Assembly (NCBI RefSeq): GCF_964355755.1 | Contig: NC_092672.1 | Span: forward strand, 2,480,001-2,544,000 | DNA length: 64,000 nucleotides | Reading direction: 5' to 3' | Source of the DNA: Antedon mediterranea | Lineage: Eukaryota > Echinodermata > Crinoidea > Comatulida > Antedonidae | Shown here: one piece after another, positions 25,391 through 36,899 of the stretch | How positions within the stretch are numbered: position 1 is the stretch's first letter | Layout: each line of letters begins with the position of its first letter | Made by a program: the position numbers and the translations under genes | The notes under the pieces: generated by a model | What the model was told of the DNA's origin: nothing | Database searches by the model: none | The model's input: only the letters and a program-made list of their open reading frames with translations

Positions 25391-27389
25391 TTTATTTAAT
25401 TTGTCTGCCAGCTACTAAGCATTGTACAAAGTTTGCCTGTATATTAGCTTAACCTGTATGAAAGGGATTTTCTTTATTTTTATTTTTTGCCATATTGAGA
25501 TTGCCATTTGTACTACCCTTGTTTACATGTTAATAATTAATATACTAAATTGTATATTATTCAAATTAAATAATTTGCTATGCCAGTATTTACTTTGATG
25601 TATTCATTATATCAATCGATCTGTTTATCATTTATTAATCAAATTGTTGAACATTTCAAAGTATCAGTTGAAAGTTTTCACATTCATTAGAGGCTGACCC
25701 ATGTCATAGGTCATAGTTAAAGTTGTGGTGGGTTGGTAGAAGGGGAAGGAACCTGGTAAAAGTAAAAGAGGGCTTAAAAAGTAAAAGAGGGCTTAAAAAG
25801 TAAAACAGAGATTCTGTGAAATGTTTCTTTTTTTTTCTGTGATATACATCTGTCCATCACCATGACAATTGAAATAAAAGATTAGCTATATTTTGGGATT
25901 AACTTCACATGTTTACTATTTCAAGATTTTCAAGTTTTTCCAAGAAAGAATAGCGGAACAGTACCCAATTCATGAGGGTAAACTTGATGTGTATGAGCAA
26001 CAGAAAGAGGCGCACGAGGCGTTTATGAAGAGTAGATGTAGCGTCGTGCTCGGTCGAAATGAAATCTTAGACAAGGTGAGTTTAACAAAAACGAAAAGAA
26101 ATGGAAAGAAGTTGTAAGTAAATTAAAAAGGAATTGAAAGAAAATGAAAAGTTGAAGTAGCATTAAATCCAAATGATGGTTCCCCAACCTTACTTCACTA
26201 TAAAAAAAAAAGTTCAGGAGTATATTTATTTATTATATGAAATCTTTTAACATCTTAATTTTATGCACATTGCAGATTTGCGATTATTTTATTTGGGCAG
26301 GTGTTTGAATATACAGTTCTTTTTCTTTTGTCAGATAGCGGAATATGTGACAGATCTTGGTACGGGTAAGCCATTGATCCTGACAGGAGGACCAGGAACG
26401 GGCAAATCATCAATAATGGCAAAAGCAGCTGATGTAGCAACTCAAAATGCTAGTGGAGGCAGGATTCCAGGGTATGATGTTATTAATGTTATTAATCATT
26501 GATACTTACATTCCTGGTGTGGTGCCCTCTTTCCAATCTTGCTAGTCTGGGTTCACGTCATAGCTGAGTGTTTTTACTCTTCATCAACAACCTTTATTTT
26601 TTAAATATTATGGGATGGATTTATTTAGCATCTTGCCTTGATTTAGAACATATTAAAGAAATTCGTCTGAATCAAAAAATTAGGGTGGAGTTAAAACACT
26701 TGTACTGAGACTTAAGGACAAAAGGTCATGTCTTTTTAAACCTGGTTTGAAGAAGAAGAACATTTTTTGTTGCATTATTTTCATATCAAACTCATTGGTG
26801 GAATTTTTCTTTTAGTGGTGGAGATGCAGGTTGGCATGTCTTCTACCATTTTGTTGGTGCCATTCCTGGGTCAACAGATCAAGAAATGATGTTAAAGAGA
26901 CTCCTTAAGGAACTCAAAATCTGTAATGTAAGTCAGTACGAATGTTATTCCTTTTATCTGTTTAGTTCGCTCGTTGCCTAGTCTTTCGAACAGGATGTTA
27001 AGATGTTGATCTTGATGTATGAGCAAGTTCCATTGTTATCAGAAATTCTTCAGTGTCTAATTTAACCATGGTAATAATGATTTAACTGAAAAACATCATA
27101 ATTATATACACATTGCATTTAAAATATTTATTTATTGTAGGCCTACAAACAATTTTGTTTTCTCACAAAAGCTTGAAGGTAGCCCAAGATAAATTCCATA
27201 ATTTTCTTTCCAGGATTCCAATATGCCAAAGGATTATGAGGGCGCTGCACAACTGTTAGCTGGTGTATTATCCAATCCAAATTCAAAGCCTGTTATCTTG
27301 TTGGTTGATGCCCTTAATCAGGTAATTTGGCAAGCCTTTGTATCACAATGCACCTATAAATGGTATTACAGCTAGCTAATTTTAACTAA

Positions 27390-27590
27390 GGTATTAAAGA
27401 TGCGTTCACATCTAATTCTAACTGATAGTATTGTTAAAGCAGCATTCACACCTAATTCTAACTGAGAGTATTATTAAAACCACATTCACACCAAATTCAA
27501 CCTGAAAGTTTTAAACCTGCATTTACACCAAATTTAAATTGAATATTTAAAGCTGCATTTACACCTAATTCAAATTGAAAGTTTTTAAAA
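27390..27590. repeat. diverged ~36-bp tandem repeat in intron 10 of copy A
   Basis: About five degenerate units around gcattcacacctaattc followed by aactgaaagt and ttaaa. They fill most of intron 10 (27322-27612). The repeat is absent from intron 10 of copy B. Confidence 0.65.
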
Positions 27591-27924
27591 ATGCATTCTC
27601 GTTTTGGTCTAGGTTGATGAGGAGAAAGGACACGGCACGTTAAGTTGGTTGCCACGTAAACTTGCTCCACAGGTTCGCTGTATATTCTCAATGATTAATG
27701 AGACACCACCGCACGTAACACTTTTAGCAAGACCACATGGCCCAATTGAAGTTCCTGTTACGCCACTTGATATTGCATCCAGAAAGGTATGTATTCACAC
27801 AGTAATTCTTTTCCAGTAAATGCTTTTTTAAACCTCATAACTGTACCTACATTAGATGATCTGTTTGTTTACCTTTTTAAACTACTATCCTAATTATCTT
27901 CATTATCATAATTATTCATTCATT

Positions 27925-28115
27925 ATTGGTCATATGCTCCGATTAAATGAAAACACACCAGCCAAGATCGCACTCAGAGAGGCTCGGAAAAAGACCAAAA
28001 GGAAGACCGAAAAGAACATGGATCGATGGCAAACATAAACAGAACTTTTCACATACTTGCTAAAAAAACCCAATGATACGCGCAAAGTCTAACGACTATT
28101 AGCATTTAAGATGAT
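27925..28115 (+). mobile_element. LINE C-terminal remnant in intron 11 of copy A
   Basis: The plus frame reads GHMLRLNENTPAKIALREAR followed by a Lys/Arg-rich stretch and DRW. This resembles the GH-R ... A-W ... RGRPK-T-R-terminal region of LINE polymerases. It is about 60 codons, broken by a stop, and of a different lineage from the fragment at 24321. Confidence 0.5.
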
Positions 28116-28789
28116 GATTGAATCTTTGTTATTCTGGACAGATTGTCACTAATAATATCAAAATGATACAAAATAATAAACACAAGAGAGTGTACTCTAA
28201 ATTAACTCTTTAATATCTTGATGAATTTTTGTTGATTTTAACAGGAAATTGTGTTAGAGATTTTAAGCAACTACCACAAAAAGCTTGACAAAGAGCAGAT
28301 GACCTGTCTGTTGTCAAATGAAGCGTCTAAGAACCCTCTGTGGCTTTCTATTGCATGTGAAGAACTACGCGTATTTGGAGATTTCAGTCGAGTCACGGAA
28401 AAAATCAAGTCACTAGCAGATGATCTCCTCGAGTAAGTTGTGAAAAAAACGATTATGATAAATATTTAGTTATTTGTATCATTAAAAAAAATTCCGAATT
28501 ATTGCCTTGATTCTTTTTTAGTTTGTTGGGGCAAGTACTATCCCGGTTTGAACAAGAGAATGGTGGCATGTTGATGATTGCAACGCTCTGTTTACTGGAA
28601 AATTCGTCTCATGGACTTCTTGAAACGGAACTGCTCTCAATTCTTGGTGGTGATTTGTCCCTGCTGACGCCATCTAAAGAAAACTTTGAAAAATTGCAGA
28701 AAAGTTAGTTTACTGTACCTTGTAAATTTATTGGATAAGAATTATTGTCATAACAATCCTGATAATGTACTAAAAAATGTGCAAGCAAA

Positions 28790-28885
28790 CCAGATCAAAC
28801 AAGAACAAACCAGAAGAAACCAGATCAAACCAGCAGAAACCAGATCACACAAGAACAAACCATAAAAAACCAGATCAAAAACCAG
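28790..28885. repeat. ACCAGAtcaaACAAGAAC-type short tandem repeat
   Basis: Low-complexity tandem array of aaccag-atcaaac/aagaaac units in intron 13 of copy A, about 95 bp. Confidence 0.75.
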
Positions 28886-29493
28886 ATGTTATAGATTGTA
28901 GCAAAAGAAAACTTTGTATAGCAATGACCTAGGAATTACTTATGTCATGTTATTTCATTGTTTACATGCGAAAACACTTCACAGGTGTTACCCTCAATTA
29001 AAGGTAATAACCTGTTGAAACATGAAATATTTTATAAACTGTTTTTCTTTTTTATAATTGCAATAGAAGAGGAAGATCCTGATGTACAGCCAATCACTAA
29101 CCAACCTTTATCAGCTGCTAAATGGGCAGCTGTGTACCGTGCACTGCGTACATTTCTTAGGCCTTTCGGTGATAGTGGTGAGGGCAGGCTTGATTTCTAC
29201 CACCGATCCGTTAGTAAAGCTGTACGAAAAAAGTAAGCATAATTATTAAATAATTGATACAGTTTACTTTGTTCTTTAAAATACTTTTTTATTTCATATT
29301 TTTAATTTTTCTTGACAGATATTTTTATGCGGAAGATAATTCAGAGAAAGAAGACGTGTATGCCTTTTGGCACCTCACTCTTGCAAACTTTTTTGAGCAC
29401 GAGCAGAACGTAGATCGCAAAGTTGAGGTAAATTTATTTCTTAAAAATATAGATTTATATAGAAAAATGTTTGGGAAACATTTGTTTTTATAT

Positions 29494-29649
29494 TAAGCTT
29501 GGTTTTCACAAAAGAGGCAATGAAGGACATAGACACAACGGAAGCGGCGAATGATAAACAATAATTCATCACATGATTCGTCACATGATTCATCACATGA
29601 TTCGTCAATACGTTCTGGCATTGTGTCTCTAGCGAGAAGCAAGCATTAA
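29494..29649. mobile_element. MITE family B-like copy, diverged
   Basis: In intron 15 of copy A. The left end TTAAGCTTGGTTTTCACA and right end CTAGCGAGAAGCAAGCATTA fit family B ends with several changes. The interior contains about four tcacatgattcgtca repeats. Confidence 0.5.
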
Positions 29650-31512
29650 GACTATATATACTCTTATTGAAATCACTACAATAATGCATATAAGTCTATG
29701 AGTTTTTGACAAGGTCATATTTTATTTCTTGATATGATGTATACCTTTTCTCTATAGGAGTATCCATACCATCTTGTGAAAATAAAGGACACTGACCGCT
29801 TGGCTAAATGTCTGACTGAATGGCCAATCTTTGACCACCTCTTCAATGATTATTACAGCTCTCAGCTTCTACTATACTGGAGGAAGGTATACCAACATTT
29901 ATTATTAAATTTTATGACTTTCCGAAAACCTTGTAAACTGAAATTTCTTCCACAAACAGATTCTCACACCCCAAATTGTTCCTGTTTTTTTCAGTGGATG
30001 ACATTTGAAAATATATTTTTTGCTATGACTAACTAAACTAATGTTTTATTATTATTGTACACAACAATATTGAAATTATTATATTAGGCCGGAGATTATA
30101 AATTTATGGAGAGGCAATATCGTAACATTCTTGAATCAATTGATAAGGAGGCTTTTGGACTTGAAGAGTATTGCATACGATATGAGCATATTGCAAGACT
30201 TCTGTAAGTTTTAATTAGTTTTATTTATGTGAAATCAGCCCTATTTTTGAGGAATGTGAAATTGAGATATACAGATACAAAAATTTCATTTTTATATTTC
30301 TGTTCAGTTTGATATTAAAACATTCCCATAATTTTTTTCTCGCATTCAGAGTACAAGCTGGTGAATACTCTGTAGCGAAAGGTTACATAGACGTTGCCCT
30401 CAACATTGAAGAGGAACAGCTCGGTGGCCGACCAGAGCGGTTGGTGGAGCTTTTCGCTCTCTATGGTGAACTCTATGATGAGGTAAGTGTAGTAGTTGTA
30501 ACTGAATAAAACCATTTGATATAATATATTATATATATGATGGGAATTACAGTTATCAAAGTGCGTTTTAAAATTCTTGTATCTGGTATTGATATTGATG
30601 TTTTAACTATTTATTTTTCAATGTCTGAACTAGTTGACTATTTTTTAGCCCATCCCATGATTTATTATGTTTTTATTTATATTTACAAAGTTTTAAATTT
30701 ATTTTTGGTAAATAAAAGAAAGAAATAATTGTTTTGTCTCTTTTATTTTAGATTTCTAAAATGCATGACTTTATCAAAAGGGAGAACATCAAAGACTTGA
30801 AGCCTTGCATCGAGTTCTTCAGAAAATCTGTAAAAATACGAGAGACGTTGCAGGGTGATCATCACAAGGTATTGAATCTTTAGTATTATATGTTCATCTA
30901 TCAGAATTAATATATAAGAATATATATATATATTTTTGTTCATACGCATCCAACAGCGAGTAACTCGGAAATTACAGGATGGATGGATAAACTATTTTAT
31001 AATTGATCGTGCTTATAAACAAAGTCTTATTTGAAACTTAAGGAGTTGAAATAGTCGTGAGTTACAACCCTGAACTAGGTCAGGACTGAACTAGGTCAGG
31101 ACTGAACCCTGAACCACAAAGTTACAGCTCCACTACTTTCAATTTCAATGCAAATTGTTGAGGTGTTTGACCTCAGTCTGTCTGTCTGATTAATTGTTAT
31201 TATAATTAACATTATTTAAAATAATTATTATTTGTTCATTTAGTAATAATAAATTCCAGTTCAAAATAAGCTCCTCACTTCTCAATTATTTATAATTAAG
31301 CAAAATCTTGTTTTCTGATAGTAACCCAATTTCTATCCACTTTTTTCAGTACAAGATGGGTATATCACTGATGTCCTTATCTTTTTCACTGAACACTTTC
31401 TATGAATGTGGAGGTGACGCCTCTCTTGACGCAGATGAAGCGCAAGAAGAGGCGTTGGAGCATATCGAGAAAGCTCTCACTATTTTTTTGGAGGTAAGCA
31501 AGTCACCTATCC

Positions 31513-31723
31513 CATTAACCAGTGGCTTACAGCTAAGACCGCTCACTGGCTAAATCCAGGGGCTCCAAAGCTTATTGGTGCCCCTGAGCAAAGCCCAGAT
31601 GAATAAAAAGGCAATAAAATAATTTAAAAAAGGCTAAAAATGGCCAAGGACTCCAGCGTTGGAGGGCCACTTAGCATCCCTACACCAGAGGCCTCGGGCC
31701 TCTGTGTTACGCCACTGCATTAA
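31513..31723. repeat. interspersed repeat family D copy in intron 20 of copy A
   Basis: Starts near ttaaccagtggcttacagc and ends near tgttacgccactgcattaac, giving inverted CAGTGGC/GCCACTG ends. The interior has tccaggggctcc and ggagggccac blocks. Related copies lie in intron 18 of copy B (42878-43018) and at 56430-56565, sharing tttagcactcctaag and ggggcccctggg-type blocks. Confidence 0.55.
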
Positions 31724-32038
31724 CAAGACAAGTCACCTATCCATGCAGATTAAAAATGCATACTAGGCTCGAAAACTTACTAATATAAAAAAGAATTAGT
31801 GGTAAAATATTTTGATATATTTTCCTTGTTATTGATTCTAATGAACATTTGTTTTTTTTAGTTGGAAGACCTCGGAAAGGAGGCAGAGGCTAGCATGACT
31901 AAAGCTATCTTGTATGAAAGAGGCTCTGAGGAGCAAATTGAGGTTAGTTCTTTAACACACAGTAGTGGTCACTGCAGTTTATTTTGTGTTGGGCGAGCAA
32001 GCAATGTCTGGATATCAATTAGAAAGAAGTATTAAAAC

Positions 32039-32389
32039 TTAAAGATGTATTGTCTCCCAAAATCATGAAAAATAAAGATTTTTAAAATCAGACTTTGAAT
32101 AGGCCATTTTGCAGTTTTAATGAAGTTGTTTACTTCCATAAGAAAAAAAAACGGGGGAAAAAAAATATTTCACCTATAAAAAGACAAAATAAACAGTTAA
32201 ATTACCCAAAAACTCATTGTCTTCCAGACAATTTGACAATTTTTTGCTTTAAATTACATTTTTCTCGGGTAAATAAATTTTTTCAGACCCAATTTTTTGT
32301 GAGAGTGAATAACTATTATGCTATTAAAATAACATATTCAACAAAAAAATTAAAAAAAATATTTTTTTAGGGGGACAATATATCTTTAA
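32039..32389. mobile_element. MITE family C, complete copy
   Basis: A 351-bp element in intron 21 of copy A. It has inverted ends TTAAAGATGTATTGTCTCCC and GGGGGACAATATATCTTTAA and an AT-rich interior. The open frame of 91 codons across it is low-complexity chance. Confidence 0.8.
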
Positions 32390-32475
32390 GATAAGTCTAG
32401 TTTATGAATTATTTCCATGTACTGTAAAAACCTGAAAACAAGCCCATGGGATTAGGCTCAGTAGAAACGGACCTT

Positions 32476-32636
32476 TACGCTCTGTCTACACTATCAAACA
32501 GGTTTGACAAAAAAAGTAAGATGGGCCCAAATATGGTAGAGATGATCCCAAATATGGTAGTGATATGACATCATAATGTCATATATGGGCACATAACATT
32601 TTTTGTGACAAAGTTTTCTAGTGTAGACAGAGCTTA
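32476..32636. mobile_element. MITE family A copy
   Basis: In intron 21 of copy A, just upstream of exon 22. Left end ACGCTCTGTCTACACTATCA, right end TCTAGTGTAGACAGAGCTTA. The interior holds two ccaaatatggta blocks. Confidence 0.85.
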
Positions 32637-32887
32637 AGAAGTTGATAATTACTAGATGTTATTTCACATTTTTTCTCTTTAAATTTGAAGTGGTACAACA
32701 AAGCTTATGAACAGTGTGAACAAGCGTATGGTTTAAACTGTAAGCTGATGACACGGCTGATGAGTAACATTGGTATCTATCATGAAGACAGGGAAGATTA
32801 CCGCACAGCCTATGAGTATTTTGTCAAATGGTATAACGTATCTGTAGAGGTGGGTAAACTTATACATGCCTATGCCGTATATCCTCT

Positions 32888-33099
32888 GGTATAATCCCAC
32901 CATACTAAGAACACAAATTGGGCTGACTTTGGAGGTGGGACTATACCCGAGGAAACCCTGGTTCAGGAAAGAAGTGATTGGTAATCATCTGAACTTGCTA
33001 GAGAGAGGCCTACATCCAGACCAAAAGTCAATACTGGGACTATACCCGGAATATGCCTGTTTGTGAAATGAGACATAGAGTAGAGGGTGGGATTATACC
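32888..33099. mobile_element. inverted-repeat element in intron 22 of copy A
   Basis: Perfect 14-bp terminal inverted repeats GGTATAATCCCACC (32888-32901) and GGTGGGATTATACC (33086-33099) bound a 212-bp element. Internal motifs gggactataccc occur twice. It is MITE-like; no other copy was noticed in the window. Confidence 0.65.
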
Positions 33100-33634
33100 T
33101 GAAGTTGGATTATAAGGTTATTATGAGGTTTTTCCTACATCTATTTATAGACATTCACCACTATCAATTTGGTGGTGCTGTACCTCAATGTTTAGCATGC
33201 CTTTGTTCCAATCCCAGTATCTTGGTTTTTATTCATGGATATAAAAGTTTTGTACTTTTTTTTGTATGATTTAAACTGTCGAAAAAAACTTTGTTTCAAA
33301 GCATTTTCTTACATATTATTTCACCATAAGTTAAGAAAAAAAAAACTCTAGCATATTTTCACTGTTTTCTATAGGTCTTTGGAGAAGACCATCCAAAGAC
33401 GACGTCCGCCAGAAATTCTTTAGAAGAGCCAACTTATCAACGGATAAAAGCAGCACTTGAAGCAGAAGGCGCACAATAACAGAAAAGATGAGTATCATGA
33501 CATTTTGTATATGTCTCTATATCAATCATGTGATAATGATGTCAGTGGAAACAGGGCATATCAAAGGACAGAAGAGGACTGGAATGTTAGTAGCAAACAG
33601 AGAAGTAGAGCTTAAAATGTAGACCTCATCAAAC

Positions 33635-33785
33635 TAAAGCTCTGTCTACACTATCAAATTTTATGTGACAAAATGCGATGTGACCATATATAGACATGTT
33701 GATGTCATATCACTATCATATTTGGGCATATTACTACCATATTTGGGCACATCACACTAGTTTGATAGTGCAAACTGAGCTCTAA
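33635..33785. mobile_element. MITE family A copy
   Basis: Left end TAAAGCTCTGTCTACACTAT. The right end is eroded (TTTGATAGTGCAAACTGAGC). It lies about 155 bp after the copy A stop codon and may form part of its 3' UTR. Confidence 0.8.
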
Positions 33786-35993
33786 TACCTCCATAATCGT
33801 CTTAATGATGGAGATCCCTATTATATTGTAAAAATGTTTTTACAGCAAGTATTTATTCCAGAAGTATAAATAAATTTATAGATACAAACATATAGGGATA
33901 AGAGATAACTAGATCGTCTGGTTACAGTGCTCGATACCATTGGTATAGAGCTAGATATATATCTGAAATAAAACCTAGTTAGTTCATGTTCTTTATTACA
34001 CATATGCTACCATCAGGGCTAACACACTCATTGGGGGAATACCCAATATATAGAAACAATACTGTCAGTATGATGGCAATAATGAGGGTAAAAACTCTCC
34101 ATAAGTGTTACTACTAATAAGCCGAGGAATCCAGTGTTATCCCGCTCTAAAGTGGTCATTATTTGGAGACAATTCATTATTTTAGTTGTCAATATTTTAG
34201 TAACGTGTACAAATATATATATATATCAAAAAAAGTAAAATATTGATGGCGATCAAGAACTTCATAATTTACACATCATTCGTAAGAAAACCGTCCTTTT
34301 TAACATTTTACTATTTTATATGTGTCAATGGAGACATTATTATTTTGTACTATGGTAGTAAGTATGTGTACAAATATATTTATATATAAAAAAATTATTG
34401 TTATCGATCATGAGACAGAGAAAAAAATATCAATTTTATCACTTTGACATTATGATTTGTAAGATAGTGATTGTGTTTTAGTTCAATGGTTGTATTTACA
34501 CTTAGGTAAATGAAGCATATTTACTAACTTAACTAAAAATTCTTCTTGGTGAAAACCACTTATAAAATGGAGTTTAACTGTTTGTTTTCATTTTGTGTAT
34601 GTGAATAACTTATTATTAAAATTACAAAATGGCCTATTCAAAAATCGGAATTTATTTATCTTTAAGTGTTTCCTAAGTGTGAATACAGCCACCGACCTTC
34701 AGAAGACCACTATCATCCCAGGCCAAATGCTGCCAGTTTTGTCCAGAATTAATGTCCATTTTATATATATATCCTTTGTAAAATATGTATCTGTATTTTT
34801 TTTTACAAAATCTCTTTCACTTTTTAAATCTTTCATTTGTTACTGTTTGTGCAATATGCAATAGTTACGTTATTGTTTATTGGGTAGGACTATGTCAGTG
34901 TGTGTATTTCTGGTGGCAAAGTGATAGCCAATATAAAGTCTATCATACCACCTCCGCGTAGGAGGTTATAATTCTGTCTGAGATGTGTGTGTGGGTGTTT
35001 GCAGGATAACGTCAAAACTACAAGACGGATCTTTACCATATTTAAATCACAGATAGTATGTGGTCACGAAGGACTCCATTAGTTTTTGGAGGGAATCCAG
35101 ACCAAGATCCCAATTCTGGACCACTTTATATTATTTTATTTAGGCTGTATGTCAAACCTACAAGATGCTATTCAATTTGGAGGCAATCTGTAAATGACAT
35201 TATCTTTATCACAATTCTTTTTCTTTTTTTACTCCTGGTGGAAAAGATTACAACTCTTAGAATTGTTCTTATTGTAGCACCCCTCAGAAGAAGAATAGAA
35301 CAGTCCATGAGTAATGTAATTATTATTAAAACATAAATTCCTATTAATTACATATGAATCATTATGTTTTTTAACATAAATCTTTATATATTATCTTAGC
35401 AAATATCAGACATTAACAAAAAATAAAAATAATTTTGGAGAAATATATTTTGAGGCACTTATTTATTAACGTTTTTTGAATATTTTTAATATATCAATAA
35501 TCATGATTTTAATATTGGAAAACTTCATTTTATTTTTATTTGAATAAAAAAGGTTTTGTAAATTTTGTTGTTAGAGATTGTTTTGATATCTCTTACTAAA
35601 TGAATGAATGATGTTTGAATGTATTTTAAAATTAGTAGAAAACATGCTTAACATTATCTATCAATCTGTCTTTTAAAAAGTAATTCTTTAGATATTTTGA
35701 ACTGTAATTTCTCTCAATTTAAATCTATTATTAATGAAATTATTTAAATAATCTTAATAAAATTAATTTTATTTTCAACCTGTTATTGGTGTTTTACACT
35801 GTTGGCTTGAAACAAAGAATAAATATAACTCAATCCATCATCATGAACTTCTGACGAATCAGAAACAACCTTGTCCTTTTAAACAGAAAAAACAAAAATT
35901 ATCGATGGGGAAACCGTTAAATTATCATTGCAATTTTCAGATAAGAAAACCAAAGATTGTATACTCACAATCTTTGCGAAAAAGTATAAGATG

Positions 35994-36147
35994 AAAGCCT
36001 GGTTCCCACTAGCGATGCAACACAAGGACGTAACGCAACGCAAGTGAATTGACCAATCACAAGCGATGGCTTATTCGCTTGTTATTGGTTAAAACGCTTG
36101 CGTTGCGTTTACGTCCTTGCGTTACGTTCTAGTGGGAACCAAGCTTA
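35994..36147. mobile_element. MITE family B copy
   Basis: Nearly complete: GGTTCCCACTAGCGATGCAA on the left, TTCTAGTGGGAACCAAGCTT on the right. The arms are built from acgcaacgcaag motifs. It sits about 50 bp before the conserved 5' flank of copy B. Confidence 0.85.
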
Positions 36148-36190
36148 AGTATAAGAACATTACAAAAAGCAAAATTTATATGTGTGACCT

Positions 36191-36899
36191 CGGAAACCAG
36201 AGTTCACATACGCCGCTTACGTTTATATATGTTAATAAACTTTTTGGTTGATTAAACCATCAACAACAAAACAGCGCAATTATAATATCATAATACAATA
36301 ATAACGACAAAAGATGGATCAATGGAGTTCAGTTGCTACGGTGATATTAGGTATAAAATAGAAAACAATTTTTTCTCTCATATAGAGACTCTAGGCCCTA
36401 GGCCTAGGCTAGCTGCCTAAACAAACCTGGCAGGTCTAGGTAACTGCCTGCTGGCTGGCCTCCGCCGTACTAATTTAATTACTAGGCCTAACTAGCTAGG
36501 CCTAGGCCTAGCCTAGATAGAGGCATCGGTCTAACTATTAATAAGTACAGTAGGCTACTACCATACCTCAGGGTAAGCCTAGAGGACTAACTAGGCTGCT
36601 AATTGAGTATATTAATTGTTTTGTTGTTGATGAAATAGATTTACTAATGTCATGATGATACTGATGAATACGAATAGGCCTACTAGGCCTAGGCTTAAAA
36701 TCAAGGTCACTAGGCCTACCTAGGCCTATAGTCATTTTATTAATTTTAAAAGAAATGATTAGTTTATGCATGCTATAAAAGAATTCACAATTGATTAATT
36801 TCGGGACATTTAATTTTTAATTGAATAACTTATAATATTTAATATGGTTTTAAAATGTACAACATTTTACCAGGGAAATAGCAGACAAGCCCGCCAGCT
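36191..36899 (+). promoter_or_regulatory. duplicated 5' flank of copy B, with X-box-like site
   Basis: Shares the cacatacgcc-tacgttta and cagttgctacggtgatatt blocks with the flank of copy A at nearly the same distances from the ATG. A dense TAGGCCTA cluster covers about 36390-36730. A plausible acceptor (ttttaccag) lies at 36863-36871 before the ATG, so a non-coding first exon may precede it. Confidence 0.5.
36332..36345 (-). promoter_or_regulatory. RFX X-box-like site, copy B
   Basis: Same 14 bases as at 21305 (minus strand ATCACC-GT-AGCAAC), 568 bp before the copy B ATG. It fits the RFX consensus at 11 of 12 positions. Confidence 0.5.

Larger units (their letters stand above)
21877..33479 (+). 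pseudogene. DUF4062-NACHT-TPR protein, copy A, with in-frame stop at codon 42
   Basis: Tandem paralogue of the gene at 36900. Exons: 21877-22074, 22169-22237, 22477-22583, 22731-22864, 23171-23304, 23535-23633, 25926-26075, 26335-26471, 26816-26927, 27214-27321, 27613-27786, 28245-28432, 28522-28703, 29067-29232, 29319-29427, 29758-29886, 30088-30203, 30350-30482, 30752-30868, 31350-31493, 31862-31942, 32691-32849, 33375-33479. The joined frame is 1,017 codons including the end TAA. Its only defect is TGA at 22000-22002, where copy B has TGG (Trp42). All 22 introns keep GT-AG and phase. The DUF4062-like motif (IFVSSTFRDFHAERE), Walker A (GGPGTGKS) and Walker B (VILLVDA) are intact. No in-frame ATG follows the stop within exons 1-2, so re-initiation would lose the start of DUF4062. 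It may be a young pseudogene, an allele, a recoded gene, a gene using another first exon, or a sequencing error. An AATAAA lies at 33967. Confidence 0.7.
33480..36190. other. intergenic region between copies A and B
   Basis: Holds the 3' flank of copy A (AATAAA at 33967), the family A MITE at 33635-33785, a partial family C piece near 34605-34680 and the family B MITE at 35994-36147. An element-like end (ataccacctccgcgtaggagg) lies near 34948. No gene is supported. Short blocks near 34450 (atttgtaagatagtgattg) recur downstream of copy B near 46040, so the duplicated segment includes some 3' flank. Confidence 0.6.

Noticed and set aside
32095-32370. 91-codon Lys/Asn/Phe-rich frame
   Set aside because: It lies wholly inside the family C MITE in an intron and is low-complexity.
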